A DNA stretch of 64,000 nt from Pontederia crassipes (lineage: Eukaryota; Streptophyta; Magnoliopsida; Commelinales; Pontederiaceae). Positions 34,049 to 46,349 of this stretch are shown here, piece after piece. The stretch is taken from contig CM060190.1 in assembly GCA_030549335.1 (NCBI GenBank), positions 49,312,999-49,376,998 of the forward strand. Direction: 5' to 3'. Within the stretch, counting starts at the first letter, position 1; every line of letters begins with the position of its first letter. The notes under the pieces were generated by a model. That model was not told where the DNA came from and searched no databases. It saw only the letters and a list, made by a program, of their open reading frames with translations. Both the position numbers and the translations under genes were made by a program.

Positions 34049-34775
34049 CATGATGATAATGATTATAGTTATAACATATTAGCAATCATTCCCTGTGTAT
34101 CTCCCCTACAATCTTATAGAAGTTCCTCTTCCCACAACTTTATAGGAACTTAGGAAGCTTCTTTGTCATTTAACAATGTTTTTCTTTTCAAATTTTTTGT
34201 TTACCACGAATTATTTCTACTTAATAATATCTCAAAATCATATTTTAATTTCTCTATCTTTTATAAGTATCTTCTACAACCTCTTCTCAATCAATGTTAT
34301 AAAAACTATAGTCTTGATCTGTACATACCAGTGTTGTAAGACCTGGCTCGACCCGCCTGGTCCGATCGGTGTCCGAACACTAAAATGGCCCGCGGGTCAG
34401 TCAAACTTCGGCCATGCGATTGACCCGCTTTGACCTAGTTAAAAGTCGGATTCAATTGCCCGACCGACGGGTTTGATCGATCTGGACAGGTCAAGTTGTA
34501 AAATATATATATATAATAAAACATATAAAAATTATTCAAACTTTTTAAAAATATTATTTATATATATCTTTACTTGAAATTCATGTTATAACATTCTTCT
34601 TTATCATATATATAATATTTCATCGATATTTTTATTTTTATAATTACCTCACGAGATATTTTTATAAAATATTTGATTGATGATTCAATTAATGCTTACT
34701 TTATTATATTATTTGATGTGAATATTTTATTATATTTTGTATTATTTGCTAAATAAGATATTACATATTAATAAT
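33497..34775. other. AT-rich intergenic DNA with (AAT)n
   Basis: An (AAT)n microsatellite lies at about 33993-34048. A GC-richer block at 34330-34500 (CTGGCTCGACCCGCC) and a related block at 35365-35450 flank the MITE below and may be the two halves of an older transposon. Confidence 0.5.
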
Positions 34776-35305
34776 AGGATTATTTCCATAAAGCTCTCCT
34801 AAACTATCGTGATTTTCCGCATCTAACCTCAAATTATGAACTTATTTTTTTTATATTCCTAAACTATCACAATTTTTCTACTTTAGTCCTTTTCATCTAC
34901 TTCTGTTATGTTTTCCATTACTTTTATTTTTTTTATTTATGAAAAGACTAAATTACCCCTCCTTGCATAACACATCAAATAATAAAATATAAAAATGAAA
35001 AGAAATTGGGGGAGGGTAATTTAGTATTTTTCATAAATGATAAATTTTTTTGTTTACCACTTTGATCCTTCGAATGGTTTTTTTATTTTTTATATTTGTT
35101 ATTTCATATTTTTATGAAGGGAGAGATAATTTAGTCTTTTCATAAATGAAAAAAAGTAAAAGTAACAGAAAACATAACAGAAGTGGACGGGAGGACTAAA
35201 GTAAAAAAGTCGTGATGGTTTAGAGATCCAAAAAAATAAGTTCATAGTTTGAGGTTAGATATAAAAAATCGTGATAGTTTAAGAGAGGTTTATGAAAATA
35301 ACTCT
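34776..35305. mobile_element. MITE-like foldback element with long inverted repeats
   Basis: About 190 bp at each end are inverted copies: on the left TTATTTCCATAAAGCTCTCC, CTAACCTCAAATTATGAAC, TTCTGTTATGTTTTCC; on the right their reverse complements with some 15 percent change. The candidate duplicated target TAATAAT sits outside both ends (34769-34775, 35306-35312), but in AT-rich DNA this is weak. No coding capacity. Confidence 0.75.
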
Positions 35306-35663
35306 TAATAATATTACAATGATCAACTTAACTTATTTTATTTTTTTATTAATTTATATTATCAGGTCTGACCATTCGGCTCGATCCACTTTAACTTGTC
35401 CGACCTGACCGATTAGTCATTCCGGATTGATGGCCTGGTCATATCTTAAACATTGATACATACCCTTCAGCAACCAAGATTAATAGAAAACCTAGTTTTT
35501 TTTCTTTTTTTTTATTGTAGAAAATATGATGATTTGATTTTAAATTCATAAAAAAAAGTTGGATGGTTTAAGTACACGTGGATTGAAAGAAGTATATTTC
35601 AGTGAAAAGTGAAAAAAGAATTATATTCTAGTAAAAAATCGCAATTGCTAAATTGGTGGGAAA

Positions 35664-36113
35664 ATTACGTCAAATATTTTTTAACTTCCAATTTTATTTT
35701 GTAATACGAATATTCTCTATTTTTTAACTTGTTTCATCTGATGCTCTTCTTACCTGTGATCGATCATTTTTCGATCACGAAGTTGACATCACATAAATAT
35801 TGCAATGACATGATAATAAAAAAATAATTAAAAAAATAAAAAAAAATGCTGCATCGCAGGCAGGGGGAAGGAGGAGTACCCCCTGCAAGCTCTTGTCAGA
35901 GAAGGAGGGTGCGATGTGATTTTTTTATTTTTTTATTATTATCATGTCATTGTAATGCCTACATCGAGAGAAGAAAAGACGGTGTCTTAGCGTCACATCG
36001 AGAGACACGACCGATCACATGTAAGGAGGGCATCGAGTGAAATGAGTTAAAAGATGAAGGACATTCGTATTACAAAGTGAAGTTAGAAGGTATCCCTAAG
36101 TATTTGACGTAAT
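35664..36113. mobile_element. MITE-like foldback element upstream of the PPR gene
   Basis: The left end ATTACGTCAAATATTTTTTAA...TTTTGTAATACGAAT is mirrored at the right end, which reads ATTCGTATTACAAAG...TATTTGACGTAAT. Similarity continues inward through a second pair (CATGACATGATAATA type words). The right end lies about 195 bp before the PPR start codon, so it may form part of that promoter or leader. Confidence 0.75.
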
Positions 36114-36308
36114 GTTTTTCTAAATTATAATAATTGAGGAATTGTTTGAAGCCCATCTCAAATCTATCCGTTGAGTGCTGGGTCGGCCTATTGAATTGCA
36201 AATGTGTCGTCTTGAAACGACGGCCCAATAGGCCCATGTACCAAATTGGAGGGGGCCCAATGTATTCAAGTGCGCTCGTCGAGCGGCCGCGCTCCGACAG
36301 TGGCAACG

Positions 36309-37706
36309 ATGCTCCTCCGCTCCTTCCTCTTCGCCTCACACCGCCGTCCACACCTCCTCCACCGCCGTCATTTCGAGACCCTTTCTCTCTCGCCGCCGCC
36401 TCCGTCGTCGTCTGCCGCCCCCCTCCTCCGCAGCCACCATCCGTCGGCGAAGGACGCCTACTTCGCCGCCGTCGACCACATCGCCGGGATCGTCCGCCGC
36501 GACTTCTATCTTGAGCGCACCCTCGGCCGCCTCCGCCTCCCTCCGCCATCCCCCGACCTCGTCCTCCGCGTCCTTCGCGCTGCTGCCCCCTCCGCTCCGC
36601 TCTCCGCCCTCCGCTTCCTCTCCTGGGCTCGCCGCTGCTACGCCTCCTACCGCCCCTCCGCCGCCGAGTTCGACGCCCTCCTCCTCCCCCTCGCCCGCCA
36701 CCGCCTCTTCTCCCAGCTCTGGTCCGTCGCCGCCGACATGCGCGCTTTGGCCCTCCCCCTGAACCCTTCCTCCTTCGCGGCCGTCATTGAGGCCTACGGC
36801 GAGGCGCAGCTCCAGGACCTCGCCGTCGACGTCTTCAACCGTCTTCCCAAGTTCGATTGCCCCCAGACGACCGCCGTCTACAACGCCCTCCTCTCCGCCC
36901 TGTGCCGTTGTGGCAACTTCCACGGCGCCTACGCTCTAATCCGCCGCATGACCAGGAAGGGCGTCTCCCCCGATCGCCGGACCTTTTCCACCCTCGTCGA
37001 CGCGTGGTGCGCCTCAGGAAAGCTCCGAGAGGCCCAGGACTTCCTTGAGGAGATGAACCGCCGGGGATTCAAGCCACCGGTTCGTGGTCGCGACATCCTT
37101 ATCGATGGCCTCGTCAATGCTGGCTTCCTCGAGGCTGCGAAAGAGATGGTCCGGCGAATGACTAAAGAAGGCACCTTGCCGGACGTTGCAACATTCAATT
37201 CTCTCCTGGAAGCCCTCTGCCGGTCGGGCGAGGCTGACTTCTGTATCAGTCTTCTCAATGATGCAAGCGAGCTGGGTCTCTGCCCAGATATATCTACTTA
37301 TAAGATTTTGATCCCGGCGGTGGCAAAGCTGGGCAAGATTGAGGATGCCTTCAGGTTGTTCTACATTGCTGTGGAGGATGGGAACAAGCCGTTTCCAAGT
37401 TTGTATGCGGCAATTGTCAAGGCATTGTGCAGGGCAGGGAGGTTTCAGGATGCATTCAGCTTTTTCACTGATATGAAGACAAAGGGACACCCCCCGAATC
37501 GGCCTGTGTACACGATGCTGGTGAAGATGTGTTGTCGTGGAGGGAGATTCGTGGAGGCTTCCAATTACTTGATTGAGATGACGGAGATGGGAATGGTGCC
37601 TAGGACACAGAGCTTCGAAATTGTGGTGGATGGACTGAAGCACTGCGGGAAGCATGACCTTGCGAAGAGGATGGAGCAGCTGGAGATTTCACTTCTTAAC
37701 TGTTGA
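36309..37706 (+). CDS. P-class pentatricopeptide repeat protein, At5g18390-like
   Basis: Organelle RNA-binding helical-repeat protein; family members act in RNA stabilisation, splicing or translation. Single exon, 465 aa, starting at the first in-frame ATG (36309). The N-terminus (MLLRSFLFASHRRPHLLHRR) is Arg/Ser-rich without acids, as expected for mitochondrial import. Conserved segments YFAAVDHIAGIVRRD and LRFLSWAR precede the repeats. Eight 35-residue P-type motifs can be laid end to end from about residue 189: YNALLSALCRCGNFHGAY, FSTLVDAWCASGKLREA, ILIDGLVNAGFLEAA, and so on to 465. There is no E, DYW or SMR tail. It closely resembles what I recall of Arabidopsis At5g18390, so I infer orthology. 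The 5' half is very GC-rich; GC falls toward the 3' end. Confidence 0.9.
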   Translation: MLLRSFLFASHRRPHLLHRRHFETLSLSPPPPSSSAAPLLRSHHPSAKDAYFAAVDHIAGIVRRDFYLERTLGRLRLPPPSPDLVLRVLRAAAPSAPLSALRFLSWARRCYASYRPSAAEFDALLLPLARHRLFSQLWSVAADMRALALPLNPSSFAAVIEAYGEAQLQDLAVDVFNRLPKFDCPQTTAVYNALLSALCRCGNFHGAYALIRRMTRKGVSPDRRTFSTLVDAWCASGKLREAQDFLEEMNRRGFKPPVRGRDILIDGLVNAGFLEAAKEMVRRMTKEGTLPDVATFNSLLEALCRSGEADFCISLLNDASELGLCPDISTYKILIPAVAKLGKIEDAFRLFYIAVEDGNKPFPSLYAAIVKALCRAGRFQDAFSFFTDMKTKGHPPNRPVYTMLVKMCCRGGRFVEASNYLIEMTEMGMVPRTQSFEIVVDGLKHCGKHDLAKRMEQLEISLLNC

Positions 37707-38381
37707 TTGTGGAATGGGTTCCACTGCCCAAGAGCCATTTTCCAACTGCTTTCACTACAGAATCTGGGTTGTCAAAAAGATATAATAGTGGCATTCTGGC
37801 GTGGTATGAAATGGTGCAGTGGATATCTCAAACTTTCATGGGGGCATCCAATAATGCAGATACATTAGGTTCGATTGGTCTCAGATGACTGCTGTCTACA
37901 ACCCCTCCTCTCTGCCTTTTGCCACGGTGGCAAACATATGGACATTGCTTCTAGAGGACCTCTTTAATATATCATAAAATCGTATTGAGGTGTGCAAGCA
38001 AACAAGAGAGTGAAGGAAATATGCCAGGAAGCACATTTTCTAGTGAATGTTGGGTGAATGCTTGGTGACCAAGAGATTGAGGATTGAGACATGGAAACAA
38101 GCCTCAATGAGAGGAAAAAGGAAGAAAGCTGCAAATAGAAGTGCTTGCCTCTATCTGAAAATAGGAAGAAGGCTGCACATACAAGTGGTTACCTCCCTTT
38201 TTCTTGCTATGAGAGCACAGTACACTGTTTGCCCTTATTATATATTGAAAGAATGTTTCATCTTAACCATTTCACTGACAATATTAAATAGTTTCATTTC
38301 TTATGTTGTAGGAAAGATTTGTTAGCTGTATAATTGGCACACTGATAATGAAAGGCTCAGGATATTTTGAGAACTGACCTA
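37707..38381 (+). other. PPR gene 3' region
   Basis: Downstream sequence without coding signal. Short ORFs at 37703-37888 and 38047-38325 have no recognisable domains. Probably 3' UTR followed by intergenic DNA. Confidence 0.4.
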
Positions 38382-38399
38382 TAGTTTTAGGTACTACAA

Positions 38400-38577
38400 C
38401 ACAACAACAACAACAACAAAGCCTTATCCCACTAGGTGGGGTCGGCTACATGGATCATACGACGCTCGTTGATCCATGTTCATAAGATTCGACATGATTT
38501 TATGTTGGCTGTCGAGGCCTAACACAACCCTCCTCCTTTATCCGGACTTGGGACCGGCTATAAAATATAGGCGGAGT
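38400..38577 (-). mobile_element. Au-type SINE
   Basis: Same family and orientation as the copy in PTPMT1 intron 3: (ACA)n, AAGCCTTATCCCACTAGGTG, then GGTCCCAAG complement and TATAAAATATAGGCGGAGT at the 5' end. An 11-base deletion removes the GCCATTCCGCA region. Flanking 18-bp duplications (38382-38399, 38578-38595) differ at one base, so this insertion seems older. Confidence 0.9.
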
Positions 38578-40386
38578 TAGTTCTAGGTACTACAAAGCAT
38601 TTAAATTTAGTTTGTGCAAAGGTTTTGAAACATCTTGGTAAATTGTCCATCAAAATGCTGGGGATTGCTTGCTTGCTCTTCTTAACCATTAAATTGATGG
38701 TTTTATCATCTTTGATTGCTCTTCTGTTGTAGCTTTCTCTGCCTCTTGTTTTTCTTCCAACTCTTGGCTTTAACAAATAACAAACACTCCGTTGTAGTGC
38801 GCCTGAAGGAGCAGGGCTTTTGGTTTTTTTTTTTTTCACAGTTGAACAATGAAAATAAATAACGAGTGCTCAGGTTGTCTGTTAGGATGCTTGCATACAT
38901 TCTAACCCTTTCAATTGACACCGATCATAATGATAAATGGATTATGGATGCCTAAATCACTAGTCATCTTTTTCCCTCTTGAAAAATGGAAAACAACCAG
39001 TAGTGATGAGCTATTCGTTAGTTGAGCCAAAAATCCATAGTACCTTCTAGGGACAAGCTGCAATATTTTACCTAATATTATCTTTCCAGTTTACTATTAA
39101 TAAGTCATTTAAATAGTATGCCATGCTAACACATACCCATCGAGATGAGGAGTCGTATTACTTAAACCTAATTAGTGAGTCATACTTTCACTGAAATAAG
39201 TATTCTATGAATCATGAGTAATCTCTTCCAAATTAAATATTCTAATAAATTTCTCTCAAAAAAATATTCTAATAAATTCTTATTGTGAAAAATGATTTTA
39301 ACATTAACAGTAAGCAAAACCTGCTTATAATATTGAAGCACCTAATTTCTGTCTAATAAGGCTACAGAATCTGGTGCTTACAAGTGTAGTTTACATATTA
39401 ACAACTTCAGAAGTTTTAGTAATGGATTCTCCTTCTAGAAAAAAGTAATGGTTTCTCCTTCAATTAATCCTTTTGGTTATTGAAGTTTAAGTATAAAGCA
39501 ATTTGTATGTTTCCCATCTCATGCGAGTGTATGGTATGTTTTTTTTCAAAAGGAAGTGTGTGGTATATTTTATAATGCGAGGAGTGAGAAAAGACACATA
39601 AAACACTCTTTTGTCAAGTGGATGACTATCCAAACTCAGTACCATCCTTTACCTTCTAGAGAAACGCTCGTTTTCATATTTTCTGTTGTGTATTCAATGT
39701 AATATGCCTTCTGATACTAGTAAGATCTGATCACAGTTAATGAAAATTTTACAAATGCCTTGTATACTTTCCATTGAGTTGTCTCGTTTTCACAAAATAA
39801 CTTCATAGATCTACAATATTAGTTAAATTGTTCCTTAGTAAATTATATGTGCCTCTTAGTTTTGCTGATTTCCCAGTACTTGTTTGTTTAAGTTCATATT
39901 ATCTTGTTTTTTTAATCAGGATTAGTATATTCTTGATAGTAACAATCCTCATGGCCTATGCATTTCATGGAAAATATTTATGCCATATCCTTGATCTCTG
40001 TCATAGTTGCTTAAATTTTTCATTCAATGTGTTCTTTCACCAAGGTTACATATAAGCTATTAGACACTTATGTCATCCCATTAAAAAAATACTTAATCAG
40101 ATACTGTGTTTGAAATTAATATTTTTTTAAGGGTTTTTTGATATCTGTCTCTATAGATTTAATTTGGTGCTGCACCGTTTGAAGGTAAGGCGTTATCCTT
40201 ACATCATAGCCTTTCCCTATTAGCCGAGAAGTGGAAGAATCTAACCTTTTTTTTTTTTAAGTTCGGGTTGTTGATTTATATTCTGCATGTCATGCAGTCA
40301 TCCAAGATACCAAACTCCAATGAGACTATATATTTTCATAATAACCCAAGGTCATTGGGAATGTTTTATTACACATTAGTGGAAGT

Positions 40387-40572
40387 GTTACGATCCTGTA
40401 GTGATTCAAAAATTCATTGTTCCCTGATCTTCTAGTGATAATTTCTATGCATTCTTTTGTGATTTCTCTATAAATAGAGATACATTGTTCTTGTATTGGG
40501 AACCAATTATATTAGATATGTAACCATGACAAATATCATTTGTGTTCTTTGTCAAGCCTGATAACGAGTGAA
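40387..40572 (+). mobile_element. Possible short solo LTR
   Basis: The stretch starts TGTTACGATCC. It has CTATAAATAGAG near 40468 as a TATA box, then TTCTTGTATTGG, and ends around GCCTGATAACGA. That order fits a small copia-type LTR. No target duplication was recognised. Confidence 0.35.
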
Positions 40573-42467
40573 TTGATAGTTACAGAAACCCTAGCTCCAC
40601 CTTTTCCCTTGTCCGAGCATTTTGATATTTAAGCAGTTTATGGCAACAAAAAATCAGTTACAATACATATTATAGTTTAAGATATCTGTAATTTCATTTT
40701 GTCTCAAATGCTTTTTGTGATGTTCTTGATCAAAATATAGCATCTCACGGAACATTTTACACATTGAGTTGCATTACTCAAACATTTTTTTTTGCCAATG
40801 ATATAACCATCATAACTATTTCGAGGAGATGACTGTCCTATCCAAGTAGACTGCCCCATACCTGCGCCTGAACTGAGTAAACAAATATACATCCTAGGTG
40901 GTGTTTTTCTTGCAATGTTGTGGAATTTATTAATTTTGGGAAAGGTACCACAATTATCTCTGGGGTATGTCTTTATGTGATCTTTGGCAGGGCGGAGCTG
41001 TGAATCATTTGCATCAGAGTTGGTGCAGTGGTGGTTCATACGTGGAGGAATGGGTGATCATGCAGGAACATGTGAGCAGCAAAGTGGACGCCATAGCCCA
41101 TAGGAAATTTAAGATCTTCCTTGTGTTCATACCTGCAACATATTTTGTTTCAGTGAGTTGAAACTTAAAACTATTGTCATTTTCTCTCCTTCCAAAATAA
41201 AATATCATTACATCCCTTGAGGTTAGAACTCGGAATTTAAGAATCTGTTATTATCACCAAATTTATTGCCCGACTTGATGGTGAAAATTTCCAGGAGGTG
41301 AATGAAATGAGCCCTTCCTCTGATGTGAAAATGCTTTTGGTTGCTGCTACTCCTGACAGCAACGAATTACTGGCTCATGATGAGGAGGTTGCAGCAAAAA
41401 GGAAACAAGGATTAAAGTACTGCTCATCTCTTGCTGTGCCTGATGCTTGCATACTGGTGCTTTACACAGCTTTTCTGTATATTACGTACTGATGGTCTAT
41501 GACAGATAAAAAGCTTGTGGTACCTTTATGATCTTTCCAGTGTTCCATCAAAATCATGTGGCACAACAAACATTGATTTGTGAACCTTCGCAGACAGCAT
41601 TTGACTTTAAATAGTGCCTCACTCTGATGCTAATAAAAACTTTGTGCGATTCCTTTTATGCTTTTGGTAGTGGGTAAAACTTATTTGTAGATAATTCAGC
41701 ATTCTTTTGGATTAGGATGTTTCTGGGAACTCAAAACACGTCTTCGAGTTGCTAATCATTGGATCAATCGCTTGCTGGCTTCATCATATATGTTTTTTTA
41801 TTGGATTATTGTCCTTTGGATATCCTCCAACAAAATCAAGCTGTGCCCTGTCCTCCCCTCAGAACAAAAGGAAGTGGAAGCTTGTCAATTTATTGAGCTG
41901 AGTAAAGTTGAGACAAACCTGAACACTTGTATTGTTCAACCCGAATACACAAGATGTTAGCTCGTTTCACAGCTAATACAAACAAATAATCATCTTCATT
42001 TTCCATAATACCAAAGCCTTGGATGGCACGAACAGCACACGCCAGAAGAACATTCAAATGCGTCTTTGTTCCCCTTATGAAAGAAACAGAGAAGAAGAAG
42101 AAGAGAAGAAGAAAAAAACAAGTTTAAGCAAAAGATTCCCTTCCAACAGTGTTTAAGAATTCACCGTCTATAATAAGATAATTAACACTTCTATTTCAAC
42201 ATTTCCGTCTTTGTCTATTGCGCTTGGTCAGATTTACACTTTTATTTTTCTCTCATTTTCCCTTTTGTTGCCTCCTTCACCTTCTTCCTACTAGCGATTT
42301 TTATCCCTATTATTTCAATCATTGGAGTTCCACGCACGTTACCCAAGCCATGGGGCTACTTGTTACTCCATTAAACTATTCAGGACATGCAAGAATCTTT
42401 TACCTGCACAGCAACAAGGAGCATCTCTGTAACTTGAGTGGGAACCGATTAAAAACACAGCACTCTG

Positions 42468-42471
<4 letters not shown>

Positions 42472-42547
<76 letters not shown>
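42472..42547. repeat. (GA)n microsatellite
   Basis: About 75 bases of uninterrupted GA. ORFs across it (ERERER / SLSLSL) are artefacts. Confidence 0.95.
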
Positions 42548-42549
<2 letters not shown>

Positions 42550-45500
42550 TGGAGGTGGAGTGGGTTAGCACTCCTCAATGGCTATTAGGTTGAGGTTCTT
42601 TATAAGGAGATGGAGCCAAGGTGTGTGGTTGTTGGATCTTGACCAGTCCCAAGATTATTAAAAATCTGGAACTAATAATTCAATGAGTAAACTAAGTAGA
42701 TTGCAGTTGGTAGTCACTTTGTCTTTTTTTAGTGTCAGAGACAGATCATTATGGATATATAACAGTCTATATATCATTTTAGATAATTTAGCTTGGTTAT
42801 GAGATAAGTCATGATGCTTATAGTTTAGTTGTAAGCTTGTTTACACACAACTCTAGCCACTATTCTGTCATTATATTGGGTACTTGTGAAGGTGAATCCA
42901 ATGATTTGTTCTTCAGTATGCGAATGTTCTTGGGTGATTAGTCCTGAAGCAAGTTGCAAAGTTTCAGATTTGTTTATCAAGGTTGTGAGCTGCACTGATT
43001 TCCAGTCATAGGAATAGAATTCTTCAGCAGGTGGTTAGCCAAAGTCATTGCAGAACTAGATCTGATTAGGGGATTGCTTGAAGAGTGTGAAGAATAATTC
43101 AGAAATTGCAGCCTCCCTAGAAGGACATAGCAGCACAGTAAAAAAAAGTATGCATTTAAAGTTTTCATAACCTACAATGATGTATCTGAAATTGTGCACT
43201 TTCTTTGTATTCAACCAACTTCGAAAAACAATCATTAAGGAAACAAATCTCAAGTGCTCGTGTTGTGTGTTAATTAGCCACTTCAGTTATCAGTTAGAAA
43301 CCTGATTTCGTGCATTTTAAGTAAGAAATTGTACTACTTCGATCTATCAACCTAAAAGAAATTTCACATATTCTACCAGAAGCATATGGCAAAAGTTCCT
43401 TTTTTTCCCCTCATGGAGCACTGTAAATTTTATATGTTTCAGTTCCAAGACAGTGGTCAGTAGTTTCAGATCTTTTCTTCAATCAGAGTTGGATACCAAC
43501 TTGGATAGGACATTGATAGGCTTCATTGCTGTCCACTGCAATTTGTGCAACATTACCAAGTTACACCATTTGTGATAAACAAAGTAATTGATGACACAAC
43601 AGTAGTACAAGTTGTTGAGACCTTCAAGAGGCTTACTTCAAGTTGATGTAATTACTTAAGCTTAGCTTTCTATATTAACTCTCTCAATCCTTTAAAAATT
43701 TGAAGAAATTTGAAGCCAGATTAAAAATTAAGTTTATTTCTCGGAATACGTAAAACCAACACTTTAAACTAGAACTCCTGACAAAAAAAAAAATTGAACC
43801 CAAACTAAATATCTTTTTTAAAAAAAAAAATAATATTAGTTTCACTTTCAACTAATATTGCATAGTATTATTCTTTCTCTTATCCATAATCATTAGATTA
43901 AATATATTACTGAATTAATTTATTGTGAATGTAACCAAATTATGTGATGTAGTTAGATCAAAAAGTTAATTTTAAATCTTCTTAAACATCTAATTTGATC
44001 AATTTAATATTGATAACTTTTAAAAATATTATTTATTTTGTTTAAACTAAGGTTCTGATGGAAAAAAAGATTAAGAACGTCTAGTTTGATTTTTTTGAAA
44101 AAGAAAATTTCAGAGTGATGCTTTACATTTTGAAAAATCATCCTTAAATATTTACACGCATTCGTTCAATTCATCCTAACTCAAAACTTTGCTCCCTGTG
44201 TGTTGATGTCAGAGCGAAATCAGGAACAAAAACTGCAGGGCAGCGACCGAATTTTACTGCAAAAATTAGGATCGATACTCTCTCTCTCCCCCTCTTTCTC
44301 TCTCTGATTTGAAACGGTGAACGTAAGCAGACAAAGGAGCGCGATCAAAGGAATTGCTCTGAAAACAAAACAAAAAAAAAAGGTTGAAACGATTGACTTG
44401 GTGGAAGATTCAAAAGCTGCTGTCAAATAACAAATCTGCTTCCAATTCACTGTGTTGATTTCTTTAACCATCAATTCCCTAACCATTTGGTTCTTTTGTA
44501 TCCTTCCTTCAAATGATTGTCACAAAATTAAGGTTAACCTGCAAGGAATCCTTCTCCTTTTTTTTTTCTTTCCCCTTCACCTTACCACTTAATTTATTCA
44601 ACTTTCTTATGCATCAAAAGAAGGATTTACTGATCCACCACCTTTTTTCTTGATATGATAACAACCTCTTGTGTGTCCACTAGTAGTAGCACAGAAGCAG
44701 GACCTATAGAAGTGGATTAATAAAGTTGGGCTACCATTTGATCATAGAAACATTGATATCGATTTGAATATTGCTTCTCTGCCACAATTTCCTTTGTTTA
44801 TATCTTATGGGGATTAGGATGGAGGGGGGAATATGTGTACTAATCTAAGACCTTAGGAAAGGCATAGAAGGGAGGGTGAAGGGGGAGGGGATTGGTGGAA
44901 ACACACACTCTGCTCTCTCCTCCTCTCTCTCTCCTCTTCCACCACTTCAATGTGATTTAAGAATTGTTTTCTTTCTTCCCTTAATAAAACTTTGTATACA
45001 GCCAACATGCATGTGACTGGCAGCAGCAATCCCAAGGGTCTGCAAATAGAAATAGGATGAATGAACATAAAATAAAACAGGTACAGGAAACATTTAGATA
45101 CTGTTTGGTTAGGTGACAATCACTTCTCTTCGTCTTGAAAAAAAGTCTTCTCTATGTTTGTGTCCATTGTGAATACAGTTTTAGTCTTCTTAACAAGTAT
45201 TCACTTTAATTGATCTTTAAAACATATTCCTCCTTTTGTCCATAAATGATTGACCCAATCCGTAAAATCCTAATTCAAATTTCCAACTAAATTCATCATT
45301 TTTTAATTTCCTAAGATTTACCCTGAAAGAGAAGTTATCATTTTTTTCTGAATCATCTTCTGTTTACTGAGGGGTAAAGTCAGAATTCTGTAAACAGTGG
45401 TGCAAGAAAAGTAAAGGAGGAAGGCACCTTGACTGCCTTCTGCTTATTAGGGTAGGGTGCAATTCACCCCAAGGAAAAGGCCACAGAACAAAGCAGGATA

Positions 45501-46349
45501 AGGAAAAGGTCTCCTCAAAAGGGGTGGCGGTGCATAACACTATGCATGCATCTTGAGGTCAACGAGGCAAACCAGAAGAGGAGTGCAACTGAAGCAAATT
45601 TCAGCTGCCATTTTTCTTTCTTTCTTTTTATTTTGCTACTCCATTTCTCACACACTGTTTTTACAACAATTGTTGCAGTTTTCAATCAGTGTGGAGAGTA
45701 TCAGTACAATTACCATCTGCATCTGCAGAATGTCCCGTGGAGGATGGCATGTAATACTTTTGGTCCAGGGCCTAACTTTGGTGGAGACGCGAGATATGCC
45801 ACATCAAGTTTGATCATATTTCACATCCTCAGTCCTTTCAGACCCATTAAAGCTGGACAACCATGTATCTAATCCTGTGGGGGTGAGAGAGAGAGAGATG
45901 AACTGAACTCATGGATGAAAAGTCAGAAATGCCTGTTACTATATGGAGGTTGGATGGTAGCACAATCTGCTCACATTTTTAACCCCATATTTTAAAAAGG
46001 CTGAACACGAAAGATATTTGGAGGCCTAACTCTATTTATTGTGTTTGTCATCCTGTAAAAGTTGTATTTTTCACTTTTTCCCCCCTGCATCAGGTATATA
46101 TATCATATCACCAACCACTAGATGCTCAACTCTCACCTCATATCGGGAGCAAGCCAACAAAAGAAGAAAAATAAAATAAAAAAAACAGAGCTTTCTATGG
46201 GTATCTCTCAATCTTTTGAACCCATTAAACAATCTTCCTACTATATCAACTCTGCATGCACACTCCAATAACTCTCCTTTTGTCGTCCCTCTTCTTTTTA
46301 ATCATTGATGAATTCACCAAATAAGAAAATAAAGTTGTTATATTACCTT

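Noticed and set aside
36246..36308. Upstream extension of the PPR reading frame
   Set aside because: It would start at TTG; the first ATG at 36309 gives a plausible targeting peptide.
36336..36923. 195-codon minus-strand ORF and other long ORFs opposite the PPR gene
   Set aside because: Antisense of GC-rich PPR coding sequence; Gly/Glu-rich with no domain.
40967..41492. Two short plus-strand ORFs as possible exons of one gene
   Set aside because: No matching splice sites in phase and no protein similarity I recognise.
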